Source: Botryosphaeria dothidea (taxonomy: Eukaryota > Ascomycota > Dothideomycetes > Botryosphaeriales > Botryosphaeriaceae). From it: DNA of 64,000 nt. Below are positions 9,701-21,441 of this stretch, piece by piece; within the stretch, counting starts at the first letter, position 1, and the number at the start of each line of letters is the position of its first letter. The stretch spans positions 248,001 to 312,000 of the forward strand of contig WWBZ02000009.1 in the NCBI GenBank assembly GCA_011503125.2. Reading direction: 5' to 3'. The notes below the pieces were generated by a model. The model saw nothing but the letters and a program-made list of their open reading frames with translations. It ran no database searches and had not been told where the DNA came from. The position numbers were made by a program, and so were the translations under genes.

Positions 9701-12700
9701 TGGGATGACTGGAAGGCTCAGGGATGCTGGCGTACGGCTTCTCTCGAAAGAAAACGAGGCTCGAAGGTGCTCCAAGGAAGCTTTCATCGCCTTCCACAAG
9801 GCCAAGGAAGCGACTATGCACTTCAGGGGCGACAGCGGCCCTGACGACTGCCCGTATTGCGGAATCGACTTCACCGGGTTGCCGCTGTATCTCACAGAAC
9901 GCCATAAAGCCTTCCACAGGGAGATGAGCGATGCGCGTATTCCCTTGGAAGACAATAATAGCATCCACAGGTACGACCTAAGGTCTTCTCGCCCGAGCTC
10001 GCGTGCTCGTAGCACCTCTAGGGGCCGGAGAGGCGTTGCAACGACGATCCACCTGCCCGCGCGCTGCAAGGTCTGCCCCCGCAGGATCAAGGACCTGAAA
10101 GAATTCGCCAGCCACTACAAGGCCCACTTCAAAGGGCACGACTGGAACGACCCGATTGAGCATGACGAGGCGCTCCAGCGCGAGCTCGCCTTCGGCAACT
10201 GGCGCCACGACTGCCACGTCTGCGGTGAGGACATGCGGCCGCTTTCGAAGGCAGAGTTCAAGCAGCACTTCGTCGAGCACGGCATCGAGTTTGGAGCTCA
10301 GACTGCCAGAGAGAAGGAGGCAGAGTCAGAGCACTTGCCTGGAATATCAAAAGGCCCTCTGCCGCCTCCTTTTGGCGGGTGGACGCCCTCAGTGACCCCG
10401 TACAAGACCCCGCCTCCGGGGACCAGCGGTGGCGGTTTGTTCTCAGCAAACCCAACGGCGACATTGGCCGGCATGGTGGCGAGACGGCGTGCGAAGGATG
10501 GGGGAGGCGTGTCTGGCAAGAAGAGAGCTGGCAGCAGGCTGTTCGGAGAGGCTTCCAGCAGCAACCGGACGGCGAAGCCAAGCACCAGCACCAGCACCAG
10601 CACCAGCACCAACGACTTCGACGAGACATACCTGCTGCCATCGACCAGAAGGACGACCCGTTCCTCCAGAACCCAGAGCCGCGAACCTCGCGGCCACCCC
10701 CGCCGCCCCCGCTCCGCCCCTCCACCAACGACGACAATAGCAGCGGCAGCACCGCCCCCCCTCCGGCGCTCCTCACGCATCCGCACCGCCCGCGAGCTCC
10801 TCGACAACATGGACCGCGCCCAGCAGCGCCGCTCCCGCAGCGCCAGCCTCGACGCCGCCGCCTCCCTCCACCGCGACCCGCTCGACAACAGCGGGAAAAA
10901 AGCCTCGACCGTCCGCTTCCTCCGCCGCATGCGCGACCGCCGCGAAGCTTCGCGCGCCCAGGCCGACGCAAGGCACGAGGCCCGCACGGCTGAGTTGCAA
11001 CGGCGCGACGTGACGAGTCGAAATCGCCGCGCCCGGTATGAGATGTCGTTGGATGTAGATGAGCTGGTTGCCAGGCATCGCGAGCATGGCGCCCGGACGA
11101 GGATCGAGCAGGAGACGCTGCGCAGGGGCGAGGCGTACGTGCAGCAGCTGCGGCAGGAGGCTGCTCCGGAGCAGGCACAGGAGGCGGAACGCCTGTTGGA
11201 GGAGTTGGAAGCGCTGTATCTGCGCAACCAGCTCAGACGGCCCAGAGGGCTCGTCGAGGATGACCCTGAGTATGCGGTGGGGAGGCTGGAGGCGCAGTTG
11301 AGGGTCGACGAGCTCTTGCCCGGCGAGGGCGCTGAGCACTACCAGGAGAGAGTCCACCAGGACCTGAGCCGGTACGACCGCGAGAACGAGCACCGTCGAC
11401 CCGCCCACGAAGAAAACGACGTCCCCACGGCCGACAACCTGTCCGGCAGCACCCTCTTCGACGACAGCGCCAGCCTCCTCCACCGCCGTCGCCGCCGCCG
11501 CCGCCGCCGCCGCTCCTTCAAGGACGTCCTCGCCACCAGCTTCACCGCCTTCCAGCGCTACTCTAGCAAGCTGGACCGCCAGCGCCGCCTGCGCGCCCTC
11601 GAACGGCAAGTCCAGCGCTACACGCCCGCCGAGGTCCGCGCCGCCATCCGCGCCGAAGAAGACATCCGCACGAGCATTGACCGGCTGCGCCGCCAGCGCG
11701 TCCTCGCCGACTCGCCCGACTTCGACCTCGCGTGGTACGGCGCGCGCGCGCACGAGGGGCCGCCCCGCGGCGGCTTGCTCGCGGACCTGGGCGGCGAGGG
11801 CGACGCCGCGTTCCACGAGGCGCGCGTGTATCGGCGTTGGTCGCCGCGTGCGCGCCGTAGGAGGTACGACGAGGGCGCGCCGGAGCCGGGCGAGTGGGTG
11901 TTCGGCCCGCCGCCGCCGGAGCTGCATCGGGCGGGGGGTGGGAGGTGGCAACCGTATGCTTCGCCGGCCTGTGGACCGCATCGGTCGCGTGGCGTGGGCG
12001 ATGGTTGCGAGACGGTTGCGCTGAGGTTGGGGAGCCCGGAGGCGCTGCATCGGACGTATGCCGCGCCGCCGGGCACGCCGAGTACGGTCTCTGGCGAGGA
12101 GGAGGATGACGAGGAGGAGGATGTCGTGGCGAACTTTCGGCCGAGCGATATCCCGGACGGCTTGAGGCAGGCTATTGCGTCTGGTAGGCCTGTCGATGAG
12201 ATTGAGGGGGAGTGGCTTGACGAGATCGACGCGTCTCGGTTGCTGTCGTACTTCTGGGGCCGTATGAGGTCGGCGCTGCTGCTGGATGAGCGGTTGAGGA
12301 GGGAGAGCGAGGATGAGCGGGCTCAGGCGGCCGGAGCTGGGAGGAGGGTTGTTTTCGCGGATCGGCGCCCGCTTGCGCAGGAAGAGTCGGGTGTGCTGGG
12401 TGTGCTGGGTGTGCTGGGTGAGGTCGTTGATGGTGAGTGATGGCCTACTGGTGTTCGTCTTGTTTTTTTTCGTGGATCTGTAATGCTGATTTTGTGGTGC
12501 TCGATCAGAAAGGCTTGTGGCGACCATGACTGCGAGAAAGAAGCCGAGGACGAACAAGAAGGCTATCAAAGACAAGCCGTATAGACCCCCTATAGTTGTG
12601 GATGAGGAAGATGAGGACGCAGAGATGGAGAGGGCTGTTGAGGTGGTGGAGGAAGTGATCGATGCGTCGCCAGCGAAAAGAACTCTGAAGAGGAAGGGTG

Positions 12701-13194
12701 GACCTGTTGATGAGACGTATCGCCCGGGTAAGAGGGCGAGGGTCGGAGATGGTCCTGAGGAGAATGACGTGCCTGCAAAGGGATTTGCAACGGTCAAGGC
12801 GAGAAAGGAGGCCGTCAAGAGACTGGAGCCTTCAGCGGGGAAAATGGCAACGAACAAGGCGAGAAAGAAGCCCGTCAGGAAGACAGAGTCTGCAGAGAGG
12901 GAGGTGGCACCTGCTAAGGAGGACAAGAGGGGCATCAGGAAGACGGTGACGGTGGAAGCTCGAAGCGAGCCCAACAGGGAAGCTACCGTTGAGTCTGAAG
13001 CCTCCACGGCAAAGAAGTCGGTGAAGGGCAAGGCGGAGCTGGTGGATAAGGAGTCCAAACCTGCGAAGTCAACGAAAAAGTCACTGGCCAAGAAGCTGAC
13101 GTTGAAGGATAGAATTGCTAGGAGCGGAGAGCCGAGTCCGGAGCCTGAAAGGGCTGCTCAGGGCGCGAAAAGGTATTCCTTGAGGGAGAGGTAG
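6790..13194 (+). CDS. Very large lineage-specific protein with five C2H2-like zinc fingers
   Basis: Three long open frames join in phase: 6790-9222, 9303-12432 and 12509-13194, giving about 2082 aa. Intron 1 (80 nt) has GTGAGC, a GACTAAT branch site and GATAG; intron 2 (76 nt) has GTGAGT and ATCAG. Part 1 has a conserved-looking N-terminal domain, then low-complexity Arg/Ser/Gly sequence. Part 2 opens with five Cys/His motifs (9369-10280), four spaced C-X2-C-X14-H-X3-H and the fourth C-X2-C-X12-H-X3-H, followed by long Arg/Glu-rich helical and disordered stretches. Exon 3 is Lys-rich with AKKS-like patches and ends RYSLRER. Nucleic-acid or chromatin binding is inferred from the fingers and basic tail; I know no characterised homologue. 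Separate genes remain possible but the splice joins argue against it. Confidence 0.72.
9369..10280 (+). other. Tandem array of five C2H2-like zinc-finger motifs
   Basis: The motifs start CRQCGVNL, CPYCGLDF, CPYCGIDF, CKVCPRRI and CHVCGEDM, and each is closed by an H-X3-H pair. Fingers 2 and 3 are near-duplicates (CPYCGxDFTGxPL). The first, second, third and fifth share the same C-X2-C-X14-H-X3-H spacing, which is longer than the classical X12. Confidence 0.75.
10580..10612 (+). repeat. ACCAGC hexanucleotide repeat in coding sequence
   Basis: About five copies encode alternating Ser-Thr in the disordered part of the large protein. Confidence 0.8.
12391..12420 (+). repeat. Nine-base repeat encoding VLG units
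   Basis: GTGCTGGGT is repeated three times in a row and encodes VLGVLGVLG just before the second intron of the large gene. A unit-number change here would keep the frame. Confidence 0.8.
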
Positions 13195-13955
13195 AGGTAA
13201 TAGGCTCCCTGCTGCATTAGCACTGTGTATTCAATATTTTGGTTGTCTAAGTTTTCATTGCAGCATCCAATCTTTGGATTTGTTAGAATCAATGGCATCT
13301 ACGTCTCCTTTGGCTGTTGCAGTTCATCGTCTTGAGTGATAGCGTTTGCGGAGGATTTGTTAGAATCGCCGGGTTCGTCTGGTGTGGTAAGCCAGTTGGG
13401 ATAGAGATACATTCAACTGGATGCAAATGTCAGATGCAAAGGCCAAAAAAAAAAAAACGTAAAGATATAGGCGACTGAATTATTCATCCTTAAGAAACCT
13501 GCAGCATGTTTATGTTGTACGTGAAAAGACTTCATAGTCAAGAAAAAAGAGATGACTCCAGTTTCGGAACCTGAGTCGGACTGGTGACGCTTCATTGGAC
13601 TTCCCCTTCTTCCACCATAGAGGATCTAACACGCTAGTCTAGCCGAAGTGGAATAGCGACAGTAGACTAGCGAGAGAATCGTTTACAATTCTTCTCAGGT
13701 TCGGATTATAATACAATTCCCCGATTCTGAAATGGAGCGGTCTTCAAGTCTTGAATCTCAGAAGTTTCATTCTGGCAGGAGTTCCTTCGAGCTCTTCACG
13801 GAAAGAACAATTGCGCTTGGGAAGACTGGTGTCCACAAATCAATTCTCAAGTTTGTCAGTTGTATCGCGAGGAATTGCTCTCCTCATTCCCAGAAACAAG
13901 TGACCGCAAGTGCTAGGTATATGTCAGTGAGTGCTATGCAGTTGGTGATGACAGT
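13195..13955. other. Intergenic between convergent genes
   Basis: It contains the 3' flanks of the large gene and the SNF2 gene, with a poly-A tract near 13445-13457. No gene was recognised. Confidence 0.6.
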
Positions 13956-16900
13956 CTATACCTTATATCTCGCCTGAGATGAACTGTGCTCGTTCGATTG
14001 TCCCTCTGAGAAAAACAGGTCTGCTAACTGTCGTTTCCGGTCTTGGACGTTCATGACATGCTTAGACAGGTCAGCCTCAAAATCACAGGAGCTCTAGTTT
14101 TTGGGAAGTGTCACCTCTTCGAACGAATCCTTCACGACCAAGCGGATGGTAGTAACCGGGTTCTTCTGGCCCATCCGATGAATGCGTGCTAAAGCCTGGT
14201 CTTCAGTAGTGGGATTCCATTGAGGCTCAAGGAGATAGGCGCGGGAAGCAGCTGTGAGGTCCAAACTGGAATTTTCCATTAGCTTTGATGATCAGGCGGC
14301 AAAGACACAACGGCGGTATACCCTACGGCGCCACAAGATGTTGTAATGAGCAGCACCCTGGCTTGGGGATCATCACGAAGGCGCCTGAGAGCCTCTTCGC
14401 GGTCCCGTGCGGAGACACGACCATCGAAGCGAACCGATTCAATTTCGACCATCTGGAGAGCACGCTCTACCATATCGAGGCTTTTCGTCCAGAAGGAAAA
14501 CACAACGCTATATTGACGTTAGCACATTGGTGTCTGGATTATGTCACGGTCAGTATTTCTACCTTTTCTCGTCCAGATGGGCCCGGACATCGTTGATCAA
14601 CGCTGCCACCTTGCTTGATATCCTCACGGGCGGTTCGGGTGAAGCAAGTTGTGATTTGTCTGACTCCATCCGAACAGGTTCCGAAGGACATGCTAGATAG
14701 CAGCCACAGCGTGGAGGATCAAAACCCGAGCTTCCGGGAGTGTTGCACCGCGAAAAACAGGATGCGCAGAGAAGCATCAGGCACTTGAATATCCTTGGTG
14801 ACTGTGAGCTTAGGGTTGATGACAGAAGATCCTCGGACGTTTCAAGTGTGCCTTTCTGGTCGAATCGAACATCGCAGCTGGCGCATACGGCCTGTCCTGT
14901 ACTGAGTAGTGACTCAAATGCACTCTGCGCCATTGCGCTGCTCCATACAGACATTGCCGAGGGTGAGGCTGGCTCCTTCAATCCATGTAATGAATCCGTG
15001 GTGCCCATATTGCAAATAATGCGGAGGATATTGATGCGTTGTATGGCATTCAAAAACTGGCCGCGGCCTGTACTCTGTTGATGTGCGAGATCATCCAGCA
15101 TCTTTTCTACCGGACAAGAGACCCGCTTATAACAGAGATGCTCCTCTGGGGTGAAATGGACATAGCGTATGATATCTTGACGAGCTGGAAGCTGAACTGT
15201 TTGCTTCAGACGTCGTAGAACAATACAGTGAACGAGCCGTTTTAATCGTCCAATGGCTTCTTCTGTGTTATCTTCTTTCAACGGATTTTGGATAAATCTG
15301 TCGAAGGCACTTGGTACCTCAAAAGGATGGACACGGAGAAACTCGAGAAGGCTTGCGAAATCATTCAGAGAGTTTTGTACAGGTGTACCGGTCATGGCCC
15401 ATCTGCAATCAGCCTTGAGAGAGAAAACCGCCTTTGCTGTGAGATTTTTGCGGTTCCGGATATTGTGCGCTATTTTTGATTAGCCATGCTCAAAAATAGC
15501 ATTCTGCTTTCGATTACCTTCATCCAAGATGATTCTCCCCCATTGAGCTGTAAAGATAGGTGAACCGAGATGCTTTCCCTGACTGCGTTCGGCTGCAATG
15601 GTCTGATAAGTAGTGAGAACTATATCATGCTGTCGCAGGTCTTGTAGCTTAACGATACGGTGACTGTCGTGGTGTTTGGTCCAACGGATGCCTGTAGGAT
15701 GAAGGTGTCTGGTCTCTTGAGTCAAGGTGTATACTTTGCGGATTATAACAACACGTACTGTTCAAGCTGGTAGAACCATACCTGAAGCACTGTTGAAGTC
15801 AGAAAACGTGAACTCTGTCGAGAGCAAGAATAAAAACTCACACGGTGACGGGACGACGATGAGCGTAGATTGCTTGCAGCTCCCCGAGCTTTGTCCAGCG
15901 TCATGAATGTCCTGCTCCATCTGGAACTCCGAGTCCTTATCTGATGCTACAAGAGCTATCATGCTAAGAGTTTTGCCGAGCCCCATTTCATCTGCAAGGA
16001 TTCCACCTTTGAATTCGGGGGGCGCAGTACACTGTTCATCACCGGTGATACAATTGAGAAACCTGGAAGCTCAGAAGCATGTCAAGAAAAATACTCGACA
16101 AACCACCTACCTCCAATTTGATCCTTTACCCTCCGCCATCCATATATCCTTCTGAGGACCGAAAAGTGCCAATCCCCGTTCTCGTCTTTTCATGAATGCC
16201 AAAGCCTGCCGTTGATGCCTTATGGGCAACCATAGATCAGCGAGGAACGACTATACATGTAACACCACAAGAAACCTACGGATGCAGTTGAGTGCGCAGA
16301 GCAGCAGGGGTATTGACTGTATCCGGTGTCTCCTCTGACTCGAAATTGGCAAAAAATTCAGAGACATCCCTCGGCGCGTACGCGTTACTTCGATAGTAGC
16401 TTCGAGGGAAGTCATAGGTCATAGGGGGGTGTTCGGCTTTAGATAAACGATGAGGATTTATGTAAGGTAAGTTGCAGATGCATCCCACAGGATCCTGTAG
16501 GTACAGGTTGCATTCCTGTGTGAAATCTCCCACGTCTTCAAACAAGCCGTAGGGGCCGTAAACAATGGCATCTAGGAACGCTCTGACTGCCTGTTTGCTC
16601 TGCGTGGGGTTCGTGAATACGAGCATGATCTGTACGAGTGTTCCACGCTCTTCAGAGAGTACGACGATGGCTTCCGCTGTATGGTTGTCCATTGTTCCCA
16701 CCTGCGACTGCCTGTCTTCACTGAAGATATTTCCATCCCGTTCGACACAGCAAATGATTGAAGGCTGATGTAGGGTTTGTTTGTGGTCTCGATGTAGGCG
16801 CACTGGTACCCTTGCGATCTTCAAGAGTGAGCATTAGCACTGGCACAGATTCCTAGGTGGAGTAAATAAGATCGAAAGATCGCTTGTTTGAAAGATTGAT

Positions 16901-17263
16901 ATTGAGGAAGCCAATAGGGATCGGAAATGATCGGAGGTGAAGTGCACGCTGAACCTTCTCCGTTGTACTAACCATCCCGAAGCACACCATATCATCGGGG
17001 TGCGGGGTGTTTCTTGTGTCGAAACGTCTCGGCTCAGGCTGAAGAGGCTCTTCTCGGATGAGCACTTCCTCAGGCACAGAATGATCCCGACCGAAGTCAT
17101 GTGTCATGGCGAGCCAAGGCGTCTCGGGGGGTTCATTGTCAGAGCGTGGTCTTTCGTAGCAGGAAGGCTGTACTGGGAAGTCGGTCGGTGCATCAAGTCG
17201 GCGGCGTTTTCTGGGCGTTTCCGTGGGCGCGATACGCGGATGACTGTGCACATGAGCTATCAT
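13956..17263 (-). CDS. SNF2-family DNA-dependent ATPase (Rad5/HLTF-like branch)
   Basis: Ten exons join in phase to 909 aa: 17263-16973, 16818-16280, 16218-16111, 16062-15842, 15789-15759, 15708-15518, 15469-14563, 14507-14322, 14265-14115 and 14060-13956. Motifs in order are LHPHQRQALAFMKRRERG, GGILADEMGLGKT (Walker A), SPLLQVW, DIVLTTYQT, WGRIILDEAHNIRNRK (DEAH box, created by splicing), MTGTPVQN, KSVVFSFWTK, RVLLITTSCGAVGLDLTAASR and QALARIHRMGQ with VTTIRLVVKDSFEEHV. It would use ATP to translocate on DNA or remodel nucleoprotein in the nucleus. A Cys-rich insert between the lobes (CASC, LLCASCFSRC) sits where relatives carry a RING finger but is degenerate. Because of its short introns the gene shows only as fragments in a simple ORF scan, although all core motifs are intact. 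Confidence 0.88.
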
Positions 17264-17848
17264 TTTGGATTTGGACGAGGTGCAAGAGGGGAAATCCGAT
17301 TCTCATGGTAAGGGAACAGTAATCAAGTTGTGGGAGAACATGTCGGAATGAGAAGGTGCTGCGGAGCGTTGTGGCAGCGGAGATTTCGGACACAGCCCCT
17401 CTGGGCTGGCTAGTCTCGCAGCTGCATTGGGGGGGGGGGGGGGGCGGTGTATTGCGCACCAATATGCCTATCTGGTGAGATCAACACAGCCTTCCGACAC
17501 CTCTACAACGTGTTACTATCCCTGTGCCGACTGACTGGGCCAACAATCAACGAAGTTGAATGGAACCAATATGACGAAATGACATCGAGAGGTTTTCGAG
17601 TTCGCTGTTTCTTATAATGTGATAAGGCTAGAGAGAACGTGCGTAGACGTAAACGATTTCCTCTGCATGCCAAGGCTCGCAGGCTTCCATAGAGTGGGGC
17701 TGCGTTGAAGGCTGAATCGCCACGTTGCCTGCGGCGAGGCTGACAGCAGACAAATTCAAAATGCTTACTTTGACTGTTGTCTGCACATGTTAGGAGGAGC
17801 CTGTCTTCCCCGTACGCCACATTGAAGCAACACTGACAAGAGAGCTCG
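17264..17848. other. Divergent intergenic region with a G16 homopolymer
   Basis: It lies between the SNF2 start and the NACHT relic. A run of 16 G at 17429-17444 is the only notable feature. Confidence 0.6.
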
Positions 17849-20468
17849 TTGCTGCTTGCTATGGCCACGACTTGTTCCCACTCAGCCTCTGAATACCCGC
17901 CCCAATCTCGGCAGGCGCGCTTGACCATCACAGAGGCTATTACGCGGCTTCAGCAGAGTATATCCTCAGATGACGCCCTTCTCTTCGAGAGCATATCGCT
18001 CGCAGATGTCCGGCAAGCTGCGGTTGAAGTCGAAGCCAAGCTGGCAGCTTCTCTGAGCCTCCGGAACATGCGTCGTATTGAGTCTTTCCTGAACGGAATT
18101 GAGCACTATTCCAAAGTCGTCGAAGTTGTTTGCAACGGAACGCCGTATCTTCCATGGATATGGGTGAGGCATCCGGTTCGCACGTCATATACTATCCTAT
18201 TCTGACTATCTGCTAGGCTTCAATTAAGCTCATGATACCGGTCGGTCATTTCTGGTGTTTGTTTGGTGTGAATTATGCTCACAGAAAAATGTCAAAGCTA
18301 TCTTCGGATTATCTCTCGTCTTTCGAGGAGTTGATTGATACATATGCACAAATTGCCGAGACTTTCCCGCGTTTTGATCGGTTGAGCACAGCTTTCAAAA
18401 ACGAGAGCAGATTCCAAGAACTCCTCGCCCTATTCTATGCGGATATACTCGAGTTCCATCGAAGAGCCTACAAATTCTTCCGTTCCAGAGGTGTGAATTC
18501 TCACTATTCATCTGCTATCTCCATGTGCCTGACTGGGGATTTCAGCTTGGCAACGCTTCTTTAACTCGTCTTGGGGTCGATCTGATGCCCGATTTAAGAG
18601 AATCCTTTCAAATCTGGCCCAACATGCCGATCTCATTGACCGAGAGGCAAATGCAATAGATATTGCCGAGGCCAAATCCATGCGGGAGAGATTGAACGAC
18701 GAACTTTCTCGACGCGAAACGGCAGATGCTCCTGTCTTTCTGTCTTCTGCCATTTCATGGTTAAATCTCACCGGAATTCCACAGCAGGACGATGAGCTCG
18801 ACAGGCTTCTCGGGCGTTGTCACCCCGCCTCTTGCGATTGGCTTCTCGACAATCCGAAAATCGAGACATGGAAAGGAAATGACCAGGCCGTAAAACTCGC
18901 ATGGGTCTTCGGGAAACCTGGTGCTGGTCAGTTCGCATTATTTTTACATCAAAATCTTTCATATCTGACGGCTAATTTAGGTAAAAGCGTACTTTGCTCC
19001 AGCTTGATTCACCATTTGCAAGAACAGCACAGCCCTGTTCTCTACTCAGTCAGAGGCCCAGAAGCTAGTAATTGCCGGCAAAGGTTTCCTCGAGTTTTTT
19101 CCATATGCTCATACATTCTGGGCTGAGCATCTGTTGAGCTTTGTTGCACTTCATGGTAACCTTCACGAGGAGACCACGTGGCCACTCCACCAGCACCTCT
19201 TGGAACTCAGTTCCAAGGATGATCACCTAGCGCTGTCTGTCCCAGGACCTGCTGCAGCCCCTCCATCTCCATCTGGACCCTATCCGGAGACAGATGCATC
19301 ATTAGACAGTCGGCTACAGTGTATGGATGCTCGCCTCATATCCTATCCACTGCTTGCGAAGACCATCGCCTTCCGGGAATCTTTAAAAAGCCAATCTCGT
19401 GGGCTTGACGAAGCTAGGCACTCTAATGTTAGAACGGAAGAGTAAAGATTAATAAACATACAGGTTTGCACGGGAAAGGTGTTGAAGATGATCCTACATT
19501 GATGAGTCGCCTGATTCAAAAATATGAAGCGGTAGTCCAAGCCCTGCTTTCCGCCGATTCGGTTCCTGGCCTTGGTCGGAGCCTTCTCGATTCCTTCAAG
19601 TGCTCTCATGGGGCAGCAGCTTTCTTTTGCCGTCTTATCAGCTGCGCAGCAGCCTCTGAGGCTTTCCATACCAAATATACGAGGGATGAACATGAGGAAT
19701 TGGTGCATATGAAGCGACTGCCCTGTCAGGTTGCGTCATGTCAGTATACAAGCATTGGGTTCAGAACCTCGACGGACCTGAAGCGCCATATGCAAGCCTA
19801 TCACTCGGGACCGAGACCGTCAATCATTCCTCCGTCTATCCGTCGGATGAATTCACCTTCTCGCTCATCATTGCCTCGGCTACGGGACTCAGGAATTGCA
19901 GATCTTGAGGAATCTTCTATACAATCATTAGTCCCCGCAGCGCCCGCGACTTCTGACTAAGGAACAATTCGATACGCTGAATCCGCAACAACAAGCGGCT
20001 TATCGTCAGAGGATGCTTCAAGTTTTTCAAAATCAGCGCAATAAGTGGGCCCAGGACAACAGTGCTCAGGGCAACAGTGCTGAGGACCCTACTCAGCAGG
20101 ACGAGCTAAAGCGACAGTTCACGACGATGATGCATGAGTTTATGAAAGCGATCAATCTCGACAACCGGCCATCTATCGATATTTCTCCAGCGGCTAGGGC
20201 CCAGATTTTCGCTGAAATCCAGAAGGGCATGCAGTATATCAACAAGCTCGACCAGATTATGTATATGGATTGGCTCAAGCATAGGGACGACCAACAGGTA
20301 AAGGATATCATCACTGTCCGCCATATGCTATTCTACCAACTCGAGCCTCAGACTAAGAAGCTCAAGGAGTATATTACTACTGATCCTCCGCAGATCAAGA
20401 AGATATTACATCATATCATCGAATACATTGAGTGGGTCATCGATGACCATCAGAGTGAGAAAGCCTAG
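17849..20468 (+). pseudogene. Truncated DUF7708-NACHT-C2H2 protein gene
   Basis: The order is that of a fungal NLR-like family. It starts with a DUF7708-type N terminus (IESFLNGIEHYSKVVEVVCN, then PYLPWIW spliced to ASIKLM; LIDTYAQIAETFPRFDRLS; ILEFHRRAYKFF spliced to AWQRFF). Next is an NTPase P-loop GKPGAG|KSVLCSSLI, split by an intron at 18930-18982. Immediately after the P-loop (about 19035-19050) the frame slips and the sequence jumps to the region normally beyond the ATPase (FLEFFPYAHTFWAEHLL). Most of the NACHT domain is therefore absent. Two Cys/His motifs follow (19620-19800; CQVASCQY...H-X4-H), then a Gln-rich segment (LTKEQF) and a helical C terminus to 20468, reached only after another frame change near 19940. 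Internal deletion plus frame breaks make an inactive relic most likely; unrecognised introns could explain the second break. Confidence 0.65.
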
Positions 20469-21441
20469 CCGCGACCTGATGGCCGGAAAGGCTCGTAGCA
20501 GCGTCAGTAAGATGAGCTGGTCTATTCTTCTAGATGCATGGCTAAACTCAACGTCGTTGGTCAGTGGAGGCTGCATGAGGTGTAACTATCTCGTATGCCT
20601 TCTTTCTCAATGTCATCAATGTAAGTGGAGACGCCAGTCGAAGGAGTCTTCAGGAAATAGTAAATGTAATATTCTCACAAGAGTCTAACACTTATTCAGG
20701 AAGAGAGGACACCACGTCGCACGGTCATATGTACCTGAGTGACTGACCATTTCCTGTATCTCATAGTCTTGTTTCATCCCTAGCAAACCTGCGCAGCCCA
20801 CACTTTCTTCTGCACTCTCTTGTAGGTTTCACGAAAAGTACATAGTATTTTCCATTTCCTTCGTTTGAATTAAGAAGTATGCAGCTTTCTCTGGGGCATA
20901 TCCTGGCTGTCTTTATAGCTACTGTGCATAATGAGATCGTAAAGTTAACAAAGTATTAGGAAGGAAAAGATGTCGAGCTTCGGTTCTGTAGAGCCGTTTG
21001 ACGATTCGCGTGGGTTAAGGCGTCCGACACCGTGCACGCTTGTGTAGATGTGTTATAGGAAAAGGCGATCTGTTCTCGGACATCGTACTCGTCTTCGGAT
21101 ACGCTTTCCATGGCAGATGCAATGTCTCCCAATCAGGCTGCGTGTTTCTTATGCTTCGACCACCAAGAACGACTTTTTTGAATGCGGTGGGACTGGACAG
21201 ATGTTTTACTGTCAGGTGTCCAGACTGCCAAGCCATGCGGCCACCTGCTATACGAGTCGTTTTCGGATTCCTTCTCGGACGCACAGTCACTATGTGTATG
21301 AGTTCGGATAGGCAGTAGTTATAAAGGCGAATTGCATCTCCCCATAAACCATATCATCACACACCAAGCATTCTCTATTACCTCGAGCAACTTCTCAAGT
21401 TCATAAGATTCCACGTTCTTTCCAAAACCAATCTTTCCAAG
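20469..21441. other. Intergenic, promoter of the Cys-rich peptide at its end
   Basis: No gene was recognised. A TATA box lies at 21320-21326. Confidence 0.5.
21320..21326 (+). promoter_or_regulatory. TATA box of secreted Cys-rich peptide gene
   Basis: TATAAAG lies 116 bp before the ATG at 21442, in a region with CT-rich and A-rich leader sequence. This suits a strongly transcribed small-protein gene. Confidence 0.5.

Noticed and set aside
10773..13091. 772-codon minus-strand ORF opposite the large zinc-finger gene
   Set aside because: It is a shadow of GC-rich, Arg-rich coding sequence. The plus strand has in-phase splice joins and zinc-finger motifs; the minus frame is low complexity with no domain.
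13732..13977. 81-codon plus-strand ORF near 13.8 kb
   Set aside because: It overlaps the last exon of the SNF2 ATPase, which carries conserved sequence.
13956..17263. SNF2 locus as a pseudogene
   Set aside because: The fragmented ORFs first looked like decay, but ten exons with good splice signals restore every helicase motif and the total length stays in phase.
17429..17444. G16 run as a regulatory or structural element
   Set aside because: It is a simple homopolymer; a similar run occurs at 50801. There is no paired element or motif to support a function.
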